The translations under genes and the position numbers were made by a program. Under the pieces are notes generated by a model. It made no database searches. It was not told where the DNA came from and worked only from the letters and a program-made list of their open reading frames with translations. A stretch of DNA of 64,000 nt from Agrobacterium tumefaciens (GTDB taxonomy: Bacteria > Pseudomonadota > Alphaproteobacteria > Rhizobiales > Rhizobiaceae), in contig CP048469.1 of the NCBI GenBank assembly GCA_025559845.1, forward strand, positions 806,001-870,000. The letters are read 5' to 3'. Below, one piece after another: positions 27,244 to 35,931 of this stretch (position 1 is its first letter; every line of letters begins with the position of its first letter).

Positions 27244-27593
27244 ACCCGCCCTATGTGATGGATATAAATGCAAATCGCAAGATTTTCTTCAGGCGTTAAA
27301 GAAAAAGGTCGAATTTGAGTTTTGATATATTCAAAGTTTAATTGAAATATAATCAAGATTAAATTGGATATACTATAAATTAAATTTCTGTTATCCTTAA
27401 TAAAACCTTTGTTGCAGTTAGGCAACGTCAAATTCTAGTCACGCCACTGCCCCAAACAATTCACATTTTGGCTCTTTGATTTCCTCATTCTCCTATCAAA
27501 TTCAGTTTCCAGAGGGGCGATTAACCCGACGATTTATGCCGTGTCTGAAAAACGTATGTTTTGAGTGCAGCGCGGTCTTGAAAGGAGAATAGC
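27244..27593 (+). other. Long AT-rich intergenic region upstream of the outer membrane protein
   Basis: 350 bases without a gene between divergent transcripts. Roughly 27290-27415 is strikingly AT-rich against GC-rich surroundings and holds TTTAAT/ATTAAA (about 27337-27363), TTTGA/TCAAA and several TATA-like boxes. A GTTGC/GCAAC repeat follows at 27411-27426. The last ~170 bases are a probable long 5' leader ending in AAAGGAG. No -35/-10 pair can be assigned with confidence. Confidence 0.5.
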
Positions 27594-28250
27594 ATGCGTA
27601 TTTTCGTAGCAACCCTGATGGCTTCGACCATGGCCGCAGCGGCCTTTTCTGCCGCTCATGCTGCGGACGCCGTAAATGAAGTGCCGCAGGCACCGGTCGC
27701 TTACGACCAGCCAGCACCGGTCAAGGATTGGTCCGGCGCTTACCTCGGTGGTACGGTCAACTACGATTGGGGCCGTTTCAGCTCCAGCAACGACGGTCGT
27801 GACGCCAAGGGCGCTGGCGGCGGTCTGTACGGTGGTTACAACTGGCAGAACGGCCAGATCGTTTACGGTGCGGAAGCTGACGTTAACCTCGGCGACGAGC
27901 GTGGCTCTGCCGGTACGGTTGCAGGCAACGCTGTTGAAGGCAAGCAGGGCGTAAACGGTTCGGTCCGTGCCCGCGTTGGTTACGACATGAACCCGTTCCT
28001 GGTTTACGGTACGGCTGGTCTCGCAGCATCTGACAACAAGGTCCGTGACGCGACCTCCAAGGACAGCGCAACCGCTCTCGGTTACACTGTTGGTGCAGGT
28101 GTAGAAGCCATGGTGACCGACAACATCACCGCTCGTCTGGAATACCGCTACAGCGATTACCAGAAGAAGGACTACAGCCTCGACTCTGGCGCCTTCTCGC
28201 GCGGTTATGACGACCACTCGGTCAAGGCCGGTATCGGCGTCAAGTTCTGA
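27594..28250 (+). CDS. aopB: Outer membrane beta-barrel protein, RopB/AopB/Omp25 family
   Basis: 218 residues. It has a Sec signal (about 1-24, cleavage after AHA), then a short Pro-rich stretch (EVPQAPVAYDQPAPV) and an eight-stranded barrel starting DWSGAYLGGTVNYDWG and ending in Phe (IGVKF), the signal for barrel assembly. It is related to Brucella Omp25/31 and Rhizobium RopB. In Agrobacterium the acid-induced homologue AopB depends on the ChvG-ChvI system, and the symbol rests on that resemblance and the uvrC neighbourhood. A strong AAAGGAG site and C-rich codon bias suggest high expression. A strong terminator follows. Confidence 0.85.
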   Translation: MRIFVATLMASTMAAAAFSAAHAADAVNEVPQAPVAYDQPAPVKDWSGAYLGGTVNYDWGRFSSSNDGRDAKGAGGGLYGGYNWQNGQIVYGAEADVNLGDERGSAGTVAGNAVEGKQGVNGSVRARVGYDMNPFLVYGTAGLAASDNKVRDATSKDSATALGYTVGAGVEAMVTDNITARLEYRYSDYQKKDYSLDSGAFSRGYDDHSVKAGIGVKF

Positions 28251-28272
28251 TCCTTATCGGATCATCAATTGG

Positions 28273-28302
28273 AAAAGCCGGGGTTTACGCCCCGGCTTTT
28301 TT
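28273..28302 (+). terminator. Intrinsic terminator after the outer membrane protein
   Basis: Stem AAAAGCCGGGG/CCCCGGCTTTT (28273-28283 and 28290-28300) with a 6-nt loop and T-run to 28302. The near-symmetry lets it also serve the convergent GST gene ending at 28336. Confidence 0.9.
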
Positions 28303-28335
28303 GTTTTCCGAATGTCGCATCAAGACCAGGACGTA

Positions 28336-28932
28336 TCAGGCGGCAGCCTTGATCTCGTCATAGGCTTCAAAACGCTTGGCAAATTTTTCCGGCCATGCTG
28401 CCAGTTTCTTGCGGCCTTCGGCCCATTCGCCAGCAAAACGCAGGTCGAGATAGCTTATCATCGCGGCAAGGGCGAAATGGCCGCCATGCAGCTTCTTGCC
28501 TGTCTTCGGCAGGTTGGCATTGAGATAGTCTAGTCCGCGGACGACTTTTTTCCACTGCTTGTCGATCCACGGCTGGTGGACCTTTTCCTCCGGCCGAAAG
28601 CGGCGCTCGTAAACGATGGCAAGCAGACAATCCATGATGCCGTCGCACAGTGCTTCGAGAACTTCCGCATCCGTGCGTTTCTGATGTTTCTTGGGGTAAA
28701 GCTTTCCACCCGACAGACGGTCGAGATAATGCATGATGGCAATGCTGTCATAGACCGAACCACCGTCGTCGAGCAGCAGAACCGGAATTTTTCCGAGCGG
28801 ATTGTTGTCCATCAGCGTCGCAGGTTCGGCGTTGGTGTCAACCCGGACAGCCGTGATATCTAGGCCGAGATGGCGCGCTGCCATCCGCGCTTTGGCGGAG
28901 TAGGGCGAGGCGGGCGAATAAAGCAGTTCCAT
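28336..28932 (-). CDS. Glutathione S-transferase family protein
   Basis: 198 residues. The N-terminal thioredoxin fold reads ELLYSPASPYSAKARMAARHLGL, with NPLGKIPVLLLDDG and the glutathione-binding SVYDSIAIMHYLD. The C-terminal helical domain carries LSGGKLYPKK and a FALAAMISYLDLR segment, where a GST usually has the N-capping box. The SPYS in place of a catalytic Cys suggests a Ser/Tyr-type enzyme of the bacterial YibF-like group. Substrate unknown. ATG 28932. It lies 19 bases downstream of the RNase T2 gene and may be co-transcribed. Confidence 0.88.
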   Translation of the reverse strand: MELLYSPASPYSAKARMAARHLGLDITAVRVDTNAEPATLMDNNPLGKIPVLLLDDGGSVYDSIAIMHYLDRLSGGKLYPKKHQKRTDAEVLEALCDGIMDCLLAIVYERRFRPEEKVHQPWIDKQWKKVVRGLDYLNANLPKTGKKLHGGHFALAAMISYLDLRFAGEWAEGRKKLAAWPEKFAKRFEAYDEIKAAA

Positions 28933-28951
28933 GGTCTGATCCTGTTAAGGG

Positions 28952-29710
28952 TTAACGTATGGGAATGATTTCGGTGGTGCTGGCGCGGCAGCCCTTGCGG
29001 TCAAGTTCCGGGCAGTCGCGGAAACTCATGTCCTTGTTCAGGCATATGCGCACTTCTTCAAGGCGCTTGCCATCGCAACTGATCGAAATGCCGCGTTTGG
29101 ACATGCCCGGATTGCTGTCGGTGAACGCGGTTTCGATGGCGTCTGCCGAGAGCGTTGTCGCTCGTGCGCCCGAAGAAATTGTTGCGGGCAACGTCACGGC
29201 CTCGAAGGCTGTCCGCGTGATTGCAAAATACTCTTTTTGCGAAAGGCCGGAGCAGGAGCCATGCTTGCGCCATTGATGGCCGATCAGGCCCATCGATGGC
29301 ATGATGTCGAACATTGTCCGCCCGAGAGCATCCGGCACGCGCTCCGGCTCATTGCTCTTGCAGAATTCGGGATAACCGCTTTCGTTCTGTGGCCACAGGC
29401 CATGCACGACAAAGCCGAAGCGCTTGTCGCTGCCACATTGCTGGCGATTGCCGGAACCATCCGCACCGGCGCAGAATGCGGGCGACCAGGAGAGAGAAAG
29501 AACATAGAAATCAAAGCCGGTGCCGACCGGAACCGACGCTCTGGTGCCGCCGGAGGGCTGCCTGTTTTGTGTGCCGGCTGGTGCGCTCGCGCGCGTCTCG
29601 GCAGAAGGGGTGGGTGTAGCAGGCGTGCGGACAGGTTGGTCTTGCCGTGTCCACCACAAAGCCGCAAGCGATAACAGTCCAAGAGCGATGAAACCGGCAT
29701 AACGTTTCAT
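28952..29710 (-). CDS. Secreted ribonuclease T2 family protein
   Basis: 252 residues from ATG 29710; another ATG 12 codons upstream is possible. The N-terminal hydrophobic segment (about 5-22) is a signal or membrane anchor, then a Thr/Ser/Ala/Pro linker (about 27-62). The two RNase T2 active-site motifs are intact: VVHGLWPQ (CAS1) and GHQWRKHGSC (CAS2, with catalytic Glu replaced by Gln in the H-x-x-x-K-H layout). Several cysteines could form disulfides. Periplasmic, degrading RNA to 2',3'-cyclic products by family. Confidence 0.9.
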   Translation of the reverse strand: MKRYAGFIALGLLSLAALWWTRQDQPVRTPATPTPSAETRASAPAGTQNRQPSGGTRASVPVGTGFDFYVLSLSWSPAFCAGADGSGNRQQCGSDKRFGFVVHGLWPQNESGYPEFCKSNEPERVPDALGRTMFDIMPSMGLIGHQWRKHGSCSGLSQKEYFAITRTAFEAVTLPATISSGARATTLSADAIETAFTDSNPGMSKRGISISCDGKRLEEVRICLNKDMSFRDCPELDRKGCRASTTEIIPIR

Positions 29711-29911
29711 GGGTAGGCACGTTCTCCGGAAGGCTGGCGACCGCATGGCTTGGTAACGTCTAGGGTCTTACATCAACTTGTGAACGAGGCAAACCGACAA
29801 TCGCTGATGAAAAGGTTGAAAGCCGTCGGCCATAAAGAATAAGGTCTGTCGAATCTCCCAAAAACGATGAATAAATCGGGGAAACTGGAGGAATTTGGCG
29901 GGCATGGCCGC

Positions 29912-30859
29912 ATGAAGTTGAAGAAGTACATCTGGCCTGTCGTGGGCCTTGCAACGATCGGTTTTTCTGCGTGGTTGCTGTACCACGAATTGCGCGGTCT
30001 CTCGCTGGACGATTTGTGGGATAGTCTTACGGCCATCAGTGCCAAGGACTGGATATGCTCCGGTCTTTCGACACTGGTTGCTTACGCAGCACTTGCCGGT
30101 TATGATCGTATTGCTCTCCAGCACCTTGGACGCAAGGTGAACTGGCTGTTCATTACGTTGACGTCCTTCACCACCTATGCCCTGTCCCACAATGTCGGTG
30201 CGTCCGTGTTCTCCGGTGCCGTTGTCCGTTACCGGGCTTACACCTCAAAGGGGCTGACGGTCGGAGAGGTCGGCGTGCTTGTCGGGCTTTGCTCCTTCAC
30301 CTTCGTCATCGGTACGATCATGCTGATCGGCCTCGTGCTTCTCTATGAGCCCGATATCACCGAACGCTTCACGGGCATCCTGCCGGTCGAGGCGTCGACC
30401 ACGACCGGTGTTCTTCTCCTCCTCGTTGTCGGTCTTTATGTGCTTGGAAGCCTGCTCAAGCTGAAGCCACTCAAGATTGGCTCGTTCTTCTTGCCCTATC
30501 CCGCACCACGGCTGGTGGCGCAGCAACTGGTCATCGGGCCGATCGAATTGATCGGTGCGGCCGGCATCATCTATTTTGCACTGCCCGAGGCAGGTAATCC
30601 CGGCTTCATGATCATTCTCGGGATATTCCTGATTTCCTTTTCGGCGGCGCTGATTTCCCACGCACCGGGCGGACTGGGCGTACTGGAACTGGTGTTCGTG
30701 ACCGGCTTGCCGGATATGAACCCGGCTGATGTCATCGCGGCGTTGCTGGTCTTCCGCCTGTTTTACCTCATCGTTCCCTTCGTGCTGGGACTGTTCGTCA
30801 TCCTGTTCTTCGAACGATCGCAACTTGCCGCAGCACAGAGGGAAGAAGGGCTGAAATAG
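29912..30859 (+). CDS. YbhN/LPG-synthase-TM-like integral membrane protein
   Basis: 315 residues from ATG 29912; an ATG at 29867 would add 15 residues and has no ribosome site. About eight transmembrane helices match the UPF0104 / lysylphosphatidylglycerol synthetase transmembrane family: helix KKYIWPVVGLATIGFSAWLL, SHNVGASVFSGAVVRYRAY (conserved RYR), SFTFVIGT and SHAPGGLGVLE near the end. There is no aminoacyl-transfer domain, so it is not a complete MprF. Family members have been linked to lipid flipping or envelope stability. It converges on rlmJ, with 3 bases between the stops. Confidence 0.85.
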   Translation: MKLKKYIWPVVGLATIGFSAWLLYHELRGLSLDDLWDSLTAISAKDWICSGLSTLVAYAALAGYDRIALQHLGRKVNWLFITLTSFTTYALSHNVGASVFSGAVVRYRAYTSKGLTVGEVGVLVGLCSFTFVIGTIMLIGLVLLYEPDITERFTGILPVEASTTTGVLLLLVVGLYVLGSLLKLKPLKIGSFFLPYPAPRLVAQQLVIGPIELIGAAGIIYFALPEAGNPGFMIILGIFLISFSAALISHAPGGLGVLELVFVTGLPDMNPADVIAALLVFRLFYLIVPFVLGLFVILFFERSQLAAAQREEGLK

Positions 30860-30862
30860 CCC

Positions 30863-31726
30863 TTATCTGTCGTCGGTTTTTTCCTCGCCGCGCAGCCAGA
30901 ATGCGCGGTGCGAGGCGTAACGGTCCTGCGCCATGATGGTTTTGAGAACCGGCAGAAGCGTGTGCAACTCGTCCTTCAACGTGTAGGGCGGGTTGACGAT
31001 GATCAGACCCGAACCGCTAAGACCATCGAGGCGATCGCTTCTGACCGACAGTTCGGCGCACAGCATTTTCGGAATGTCGAAGGATTGCAGGCGTTCGTGG
31101 AAATCCCTGATCGGCGCGCCTTTTTTCAGTGGGTACCACAGGCAATAGGTGCCGGTCGAAAAACGTCGATAGGCCTTGTTCAGCCCGTCGGCCAGGCGCT
31201 GATATTCGTTTTCGAGTTCGAATGGCGGATCGACCAGGATGAGGCCGCGCTTTTCCTTCGGCGGCAGATGCGCGCCAAGCGACAGCCAGCCGTCCAGCTC
31301 GGTGACGCGTGCCTGATAGTCCCCTTCGAAAAGACGCGAGAGCGCACGGCAATCGTCAGGATGCAGTTCCATCGCAGAAAGGCGGTCCTGCGGGCGAAAC
31401 AGCATGCGTGCCAGCTTCGGTGAGCCGGGATAATACTGGATGCCGCCTTCCGGGTTCAGTTCCTTCACGGCGGTGAGGTAGGGCTCCAGAAGGTCTGCGA
31501 CAGCCGGCGGCAGATCAGCCTCCATCAGCTTGCCGATGCCGGTCTGCCATTCGCCGGTTTTTTGCGCCTCTTCGCTCGAAAGGTCATAGAGGCCAATGCC
31601 CGCATGCGTGTCGAGCACGCGGAACGCCTTGTCCTTGTTTTGCAGGTAGCGCACCAGCCGCGCCAGCACGGCGTGCTTGAGGACATCCGCGAAATTGCCG
31701 GCGTGGTAGATATGGCGGTAGTTCAT
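30863..31726 (-). CDS. rlmJ: 23S rRNA (adenine2030-N6)-methyltransferase
   Basis: 287 residues. RlmJ methylates A2030 of 23S rRNA. The N terminus MNYRHIYHAGNFADVLKH is nearly invariant in the family. SAM binding is at LDTHAGIGLYDL, and the catalytic DPPFE tetrad region is near residue 165, followed by WYPLKK. ATG 31726. The divergent molybdoenzyme starts 95 bases away, so the gap holds both promoters; TATACA at 31810-31815 may be a -10 of the rightward gene. Confidence 0.95.
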   Translation of the reverse strand: MNYRHIYHAGNFADVLKHAVLARLVRYLQNKDKAFRVLDTHAGIGLYDLSSEEAQKTGEWQTGIGKLMEADLPPAVADLLEPYLTAVKELNPEGGIQYYPGSPKLARMLFRPQDRLSAMELHPDDCRALSRLFEGDYQARVTELDGWLSLGAHLPPKEKRGLILVDPPFELENEYQRLADGLNKAYRRFSTGTYCLWYPLKKGAPIRDFHERLQSFDIPKMLCAELSVRSDRLDGLSGSGLIIVNPPYTLKDELHTLLPVLKTIMAQDRYASHRAFWLRGEEKTDDR

Positions 31727-31820
31727 GGAGGTATCTCGCTTGCCGATGATCAGGATGAATATTCTTGATGAGCGTCACTTCGGTCTTTTGGCCGCTCCGT
31801 TGTTGCAATATACAAAAGAT

Positions 31821-33956
31821 ATGAACGTTGCGACCCCGATTTCCGCCAAAACTCAGGCAGATGCTACACGCGTCGGCCATACCGTCTGTCCCCATGACTG
31901 TCCGAGCGCCTGTGCGCTGGAGGTCGACATCAATGCCGATGGCCGAATTGGCCGGGTGCGCGGCGCCAATTCCAATACCTATACCGCAGGCGTGATCTGC
32001 GCCAAGGTGGCGCGCTATTCCGAGCGTATCTATCATCCCGGCCGTCTGATGACCCCGAAACGCCGCAAGGGCGCCAAGGGTGCGGGCGACTGGCAGGAGA
32101 TTTCCTGGGAAGCAGCGCTGGATGAAGTCGCGGATGCCTTTATCAAGGCTGAAGCGAAACACGGTGCGGAAGCGGTCTGGCCTTATTTTTATGCCGGAAC
32201 CATGGGGCAGGTGCAGCGCGATTCTATCGAGCGCCTGCGCCACGCCAAGAAGTATTCCGGCTTCTTTGGCACGATCTGCACCAACATGGCCTGGACCGGT
32301 TACGTCATGGGCACCGGAGCGTTGCGCGGCCCGGACCCGCGCGAAATGGCCAAGGCCGATGTGGTGGTGATCTGGGGCACCAATGCGGTCGCCACCCAGG
32401 TCAACGTCATGACCCATGCGGTAAAGGCGCGCAAGGAACGTGGCGCAAAGATCGTCGTGGTCGACATCTACGACAATCCAACCATGAAACAGGCGGATAT
32501 GAAGCTTGTCGTCAGGCCGGGTACGGATGCCGCACTCGCCTGCGCCGTCATGCACATTGCCTTCCGCGACGGTTACGCCGACCGCGCCTATATGGCGAAG
32601 TTTGCCGACGATCCGGCCGGTCTCGAAGCGCACCTGAAAACGCGGACGCCGCAATGGGCTGCTGAAATCACCGGTCTTTCCGTTGACCAGATCGAGGATT
32701 TCGCACGCCTCGTCGGTGCGACCAAGAAGACCTTTTTCCGCCTCGGTTATGGTTTTGCCCGCCAGCGCAACGGCGCTATCGCCATGCACGCGGCGCTGTC
32801 CATCTCCACGGTCCTTGGTTCCTGGCAATATGAAGGCGGCGGCGCGTTCCACAACAATGGTGCGATCTTCCGTCTGAACAAGACGGAGCTGATGGGCACC
32901 GCCTATGCCGATCCCGAAGTTCGCCAGCTCGACCAGTCGCAGATCGGCCGCATTCTGACGGGCGACGCCGAAGCGCTGCGCCATCGTGGTCCGGTAACAG
33001 CGCTTCTCATCCAGAATACCAACCCGGTCAACGTCACGCCGGAGCAGCGGCTGGTGAAGCAGGGCTTCCTGCGCGATGATCTTTTCGTTGCCGTGCATGA
33101 GCAATTCATGACCGAGACAGCCGAGGTCGCCGACATCGTCCTGCCCGCCACCATGTTCCTCGAACATGACGATCTCTATCGTGCTGGTGGGCAGAACCAC
33201 ATTCTGCTCGGCCCGAAACTGGTCGACCCACCCGAAACCGTGCGTACCAATCTCTTCGTCATCGAGGAACTGGCAAAGCGTCTCGGCGTCGATCACATGC
33301 CGGGTTTTGGGCTGTCGGCACGCGAACATGTCGACCGTATCCTGCAGGCAAGCGGTTGGGGCACGTTCGACAACCTTGCCGAAGAAAAGTGGATCGATGC
33401 GCAGCCATCCTTTGAGGTCGCGCATTATCTCGAAGGCTTCGGCCATACGGACGGCAAATTCCGTTTCAGCCCGGATTGGGTGAATGGGCCGGCGCCGGAC
33501 AAACCGCCGGCAAGTATCGGTGTCATGGGCCCTGTCGGAGAGTTTCCGAAGTTCCCGGATCAGGTCGATGTCATCGAAACCGCCGATGCAGATCATCCCT
33601 TCCGGCTGGCGACATCGCCCGCCCGCAACTTCCTGAACTCCACCTTCGCGGAAACCAAGACCTCCGTGCAGAAAGAAGGTCGTCCCGAACTGATGATCTG
33701 TCCCGAGGACGCGTCCCGCCTCGATATCGGCGAAGGCGATATCGTGCGGATCGGCAATGGCCGGGGTGAGGTTCGCCTCCACGCCAGGATCGTTGAGGGT
33801 GCGCGAGCGGGCGTGGTGATCGCCGAGGGGCTGTGGCCCAACAAGGCGCATCTGGACGGTGAGGGCATCAATGTCCTGACCGGTGCCGATGCCGTTGCTC
33901 CCTATGGCGGCGCGGCGTTCCACGACAACAAGGTTTGGCTGCGGAAAGACTGCTGA
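31821..33956 (+). CDS. Molybdopterin (bis-MGD) oxidoreductase with N-terminal 4Fe-4S
   Basis: 711 residues from ATG 31821; the frame extends to 31725 but overlaps the rlmJ start. An N-terminal 4Fe-4S motif C23-x3-C27-x3-C31-x28-C60 (VCPHDCPSAC and VICAK) is followed by the molybdopterin-binding core (WEAALDEVADAF, ADVVVIWGTN, EVADIVLPATMFLEHDD) and a C-terminal cofactor-binding domain (about 600-711, RLATSPARNFLNSTF). There is no Tat signal, so it is cytoplasmic. It resembles formate dehydrogenase/BisC-type enzymes, but the substrate is unknown. A Nudix gene starts at the very next base, so an operon is likely. Confidence 0.88.
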   Translation: MNVATPISAKTQADATRVGHTVCPHDCPSACALEVDINADGRIGRVRGANSNTYTAGVICAKVARYSERIYHPGRLMTPKRRKGAKGAGDWQEISWEAALDEVADAFIKAEAKHGAEAVWPYFYAGTMGQVQRDSIERLRHAKKYSGFFGTICTNMAWTGYVMGTGALRGPDPREMAKADVVVIWGTNAVATQVNVMTHAVKARKERGAKIVVVDIYDNPTMKQADMKLVVRPGTDAALACAVMHIAFRDGYADRAYMAKFADDPAGLEAHLKTRTPQWAAEITGLSVDQIEDFARLVGATKKTFFRLGYGFARQRNGAIAMHAALSISTVLGSWQYEGGGAFHNNGAIFRLNKTELMGTAYADPEVRQLDQSQIGRILTGDAEALRHRGPVTALLIQNTNPVNVTPEQRLVKQGFLRDDLFVAVHEQFMTETAEVADIVLPATMFLEHDDLYRAGGQNHILLGPKLVDPPETVRTNLFVIEELAKRLGVDHMPGFGLSAREHVDRILQASGWGTFDNLAEEKWIDAQPSFEVAHYLEGFGHTDGKFRFSPDWVNGPAPDKPPASIGVMGPVGEFPKFPDQVDVIETADADHPFRLATSPARNFLNSTFAETKTSVQKEGRPELMICPEDASRLDIGEGDIVRIGNGRGEVRLHARIVEGARAGVVIAEGLWPNKAHLDGEGINVLTGADAVAPYGGAAFHDNKVWLRKDC

Positions 33957-34553
33957 ATGTCGAAATTCGAGACTGTGAAGATTGAAATCCTGAAGGACGA
34001 AACCCTTTCGGACAACTGGTATCACCTGCGCAACATCACCTATCGCTATACCGATTCCAGGGGCGAGACGAAGATCCACAAGCGCGAGGCTTATGATCGC
34101 GGTAATGGCGCGACGATCCTGCTTTACGATCCACGCCGCGATACGGTCGTGCTCGTGCGTCAGTTCCGTGTACCCACCTATGTAAATGGCTATCACGGCT
34201 GGCTTCTTGAAACGCCAGCCGGTCTTCTCGATGGTGAAAACCCTGCCGAAGCCATCCGTCGCGAAGTCATGGAGGAAACCGGATATCTGCTGAAGGATGT
34301 CCGCTTCCTTTTCAAATCCTTCATGTCGCCAGGATCGGTGACGGAGATTGTGCATTTCTTTGCCGCCGTCATCGACAGTTCCGATCAGGCCGAAGAAGGT
34401 GGCGGTGCGGCCCATGAGGGCGAGGATATCGAGGTCGTGGAAATTCCGCTAACCGATGCCATGAAAATGATAGAAAACGGCGATATCTGCGACGGAAAGA
34501 CGATCATGCTGCTGCAATGGGCGGCCCTTAACCGCACCTCGCTCAGCGCCTGA
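33957..34553 (+). CDS. Nudix hydrolase, NudK/ADP-ribose pyrophosphatase type (copy 1)
   Basis: 198 residues. The Nudix box AGLLDGENPAEA/REVMEETGY (about 88-110) has the REx2EE metal site intact, while the first Glu of the consensus is Asn. VRQFRVPTYVNGYHG and LLQWAALNRTSL are typical of NudK-like GDP-mannose/ADP-sugar pyrophosphatases, which are dimeric and Mg-dependent. It abuts the molybdoenzyme stop (TGAATG) and is followed after 26 bases by a second paralogue with which it shares most motifs, suggesting a local duplication. Confidence 0.92.
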   Translation: MSKFETVKIEILKDETLSDNWYHLRNITYRYTDSRGETKIHKREAYDRGNGATILLYDPRRDTVVLVRQFRVPTYVNGYHGWLLETPAGLLDGENPAEAIRREVMEETGYLLKDVRFLFKSFMSPGSVTEIVHFFAAVIDSSDQAEEGGGAAHEGEDIEVVEIPLTDAMKMIENGDICDGKTIMLLQWAALNRTSLSA

Positions 34554-34579
34554 AGATTTGATTGCCAACGGAGTTTCGA

Positions 34580-35200
34580 ATGCACGGTTCAGCTATCGGC
34601 TCGTCTGTCGTAGTCAGCGATGAAGACAGGGTTCGCCTGGTCGAAAAGGAAACTGTCTGGAAGGGCTTCGTGCACATGCAGAAGCTCATCTTCGATCAGC
34701 GCATGCCGGATGGTAAGGTTATCCGCATCACCCGCGAGGTTCATGATCACGGCACGGCCGCAGCCATCCTGCTTTACGATCCGTCGCGGGACAGCGTGGT
34801 GATGGTGCGCCAGTTCCGCCCCGGCGTCTTCGTCAACGGCGATCCGGCGTTCATGATCGAAGTTCCCGCCGGTCTGCTGGACGACGACGACGCGGCGGAG
34901 GCCGTACGCCGCGAGGCGATGGAAGAATCCGGTTATGCGGTTGAAAAGGTGCAGTATCTCTTCGACATGTATGCCAGCCCCGGCACCCTGACGGAGAAGG
35001 TCAGCCTGTTCGTTGCCCGCATCGATCTTGACGTCAGGGCGGGTGAGGGCGGCGGTCTGGACGAAGAAGGTGAGGATCTCGAAATTCTGACCTACACGCT
35101 GGACGAGGCGTTCTCGATGATCGCTTCCGGTGAGATCACCGATTCCAAGACGATCATTCTGCTGCAATGGGCGATGCTCAACCGTCAGCAGTTGCGCTGA
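34580..35200 (+). CDS. Nudix hydrolase, NudK/ADP-ribose pyrophosphatase type (copy 2)
   Basis: 206 residues from ATG 34580, with GGAG six bases upstream; a TTG six codons earlier is less likely. The Nudix box reads AGLLDDDDAAEA/REAMEESGY, again with REx2EE intact and Asp in place of the first Glu. It shares ILLYDPxRDxVVxVRQFR, SPGxxTE and TIxLLQWAxLNR with copy 1, yet the N-terminal ~40 residues differ, so substrates may differ. The 3' end faces purN, whose stop is 62 bases away. Confidence 0.92.
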   Translation: MHGSAIGSSVVVSDEDRVRLVEKETVWKGFVHMQKLIFDQRMPDGKVIRITREVHDHGTAAAILLYDPSRDSVVMVRQFRPGVFVNGDPAFMIEVPAGLLDDDDAAEAVRREAMEESGYAVEKVQYLFDMYASPGTLTEKVSLFVARIDLDVRAGEGGGLDEEGEDLEILTYTLDEAFSMIASGEITDSKTIILLQWAMLNRQQLR

Positions 35201-35246
35201 GGGCAATGTGGGCTCAAGAGCTCTTTTTCAGTTGTAATGTGTGGCC

Positions 35247-35269
35247 GGTGTGAAGCGATGCTTCACGCC
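35247..35269. other. Hairpin overlapping the purN stop
   Basis: GGTGTGAAGC and GCTTCACGCC (35247-35256 and 35260-35269) form a 10-bp stem with one G-T pair and a 3-nt loop. It covers the purN stop codon (35263-35265). No T-run follows on either strand, so it is a candidate mRNA 3' end structure rather than a clear terminator. Confidence 0.4.
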
Positions 35270-35931
35270 GAGACGATGAGTGCCGTCGCATCCGTATTGC
35301 CGGCTTCGCTGATGGCGCGGCCGTTTTCCATACGCACTTTGCCTTCCGCAAGATGTTTGAGCGCCAGCGGATACAGTTGATGCTCGACGGTCAGAACGCG
35401 TGCAGCCAGCGTGTCGGCCGTGTCATCAGCCAGAACCGGCACGGCCGCCTGACCGATGACCGGACCCTCATCCATGCCCTCAGTCACGAAATGTACGGTG
35501 CAACCGGACACCTTCATGCCGCTGTCGATGGCACGCTGATGCGTGTGCAGACCGGGAAACAGTGGCAGCAGGGAAGGGTGGATATTGATGATCCGGCCTT
35601 CGTACGGATTGATGAAGTCGCCGGAGATCAGGCGCATGTAGCCCGCAAGGCAGATGATATCGGGAGCGATCTCTCCGAGTGCGGCCAGAATGGCGGCCTC
35701 GTGTTCGGCCTTGCTGGTGTAGTTCTTCCGTTCGAAGGCAAGGGTTGGAATGCCAAGCGCTTGCGCTTTGGCCAGTCCGCCGGCCGATGCCCTGTCGGAG
35801 ATCACGCAGGCAATCTCCGCCGGAAAGTCCGCGTCCTGACAGGCTTTCGCAAGCGAGAGCATGTTCGATCCGCCGCCGGAAATGAAGACGACGACGCGCT
35901 TGCGAGCGGCCGAGGACGCAGGGCTTGTCAT
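35263..35931 (-). CDS. purN: Phosphoribosylglycinamide formyltransferase PurN
   Basis: 222 residues. It transfers formyl from 10-formyltetrahydrofolate to GAR in purine synthesis. The phosphate loop VFISGGGSN is near residue 15, folate binding/catalysis is at LAGYMRLIS and [16 protein letters not shown] (catalytic Asn and His), and [13 protein letters not shown] supplies the Asp. ATG 35931 overlaps the purM stop by four bases (ATGA), so the genes are translationally coupled. Confidence 0.97.
   Translation of the reverse strand: MTSPASSAARKRVVVFISGGGSNMLSLAKACQDADFPAEIACVISDRASAGGLAKAQALGIPTLAFERKNYTSKAEHEAAILAALGEIAPDIICLAGYMRLISGDFINPYEGRIINIHPSLLPLFPGLHTHQRAIDSGMKVSGCTVHFVTEGMDEGPVIGQAAVPVLADDTADTLAARVLTVEHQLYPLALKHLAEGKVRMENGRAISEAGNTDATALIVSA

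Noticed and set aside
27244..27593. CtrA-type TTAA-N7-TTAA sites in the AT-rich region
   Set aside because: Several TTAA are present but none has the seven-base spacing.
31725..31820. Longer start of the molybdoenzyme at 31725
   Set aside because: Would overlap the rlmJ start on the other strand and adds a non-conserved extension before the Fe-S motif.
31584..34415. Long leftward open frame opposite the molybdoenzyme and first Nudix gene
   Set aside because: Complementary to a clear Fe-S/molybdopterin gene and crosses the rlmJ start. It has a composition typical of a shadow frame.
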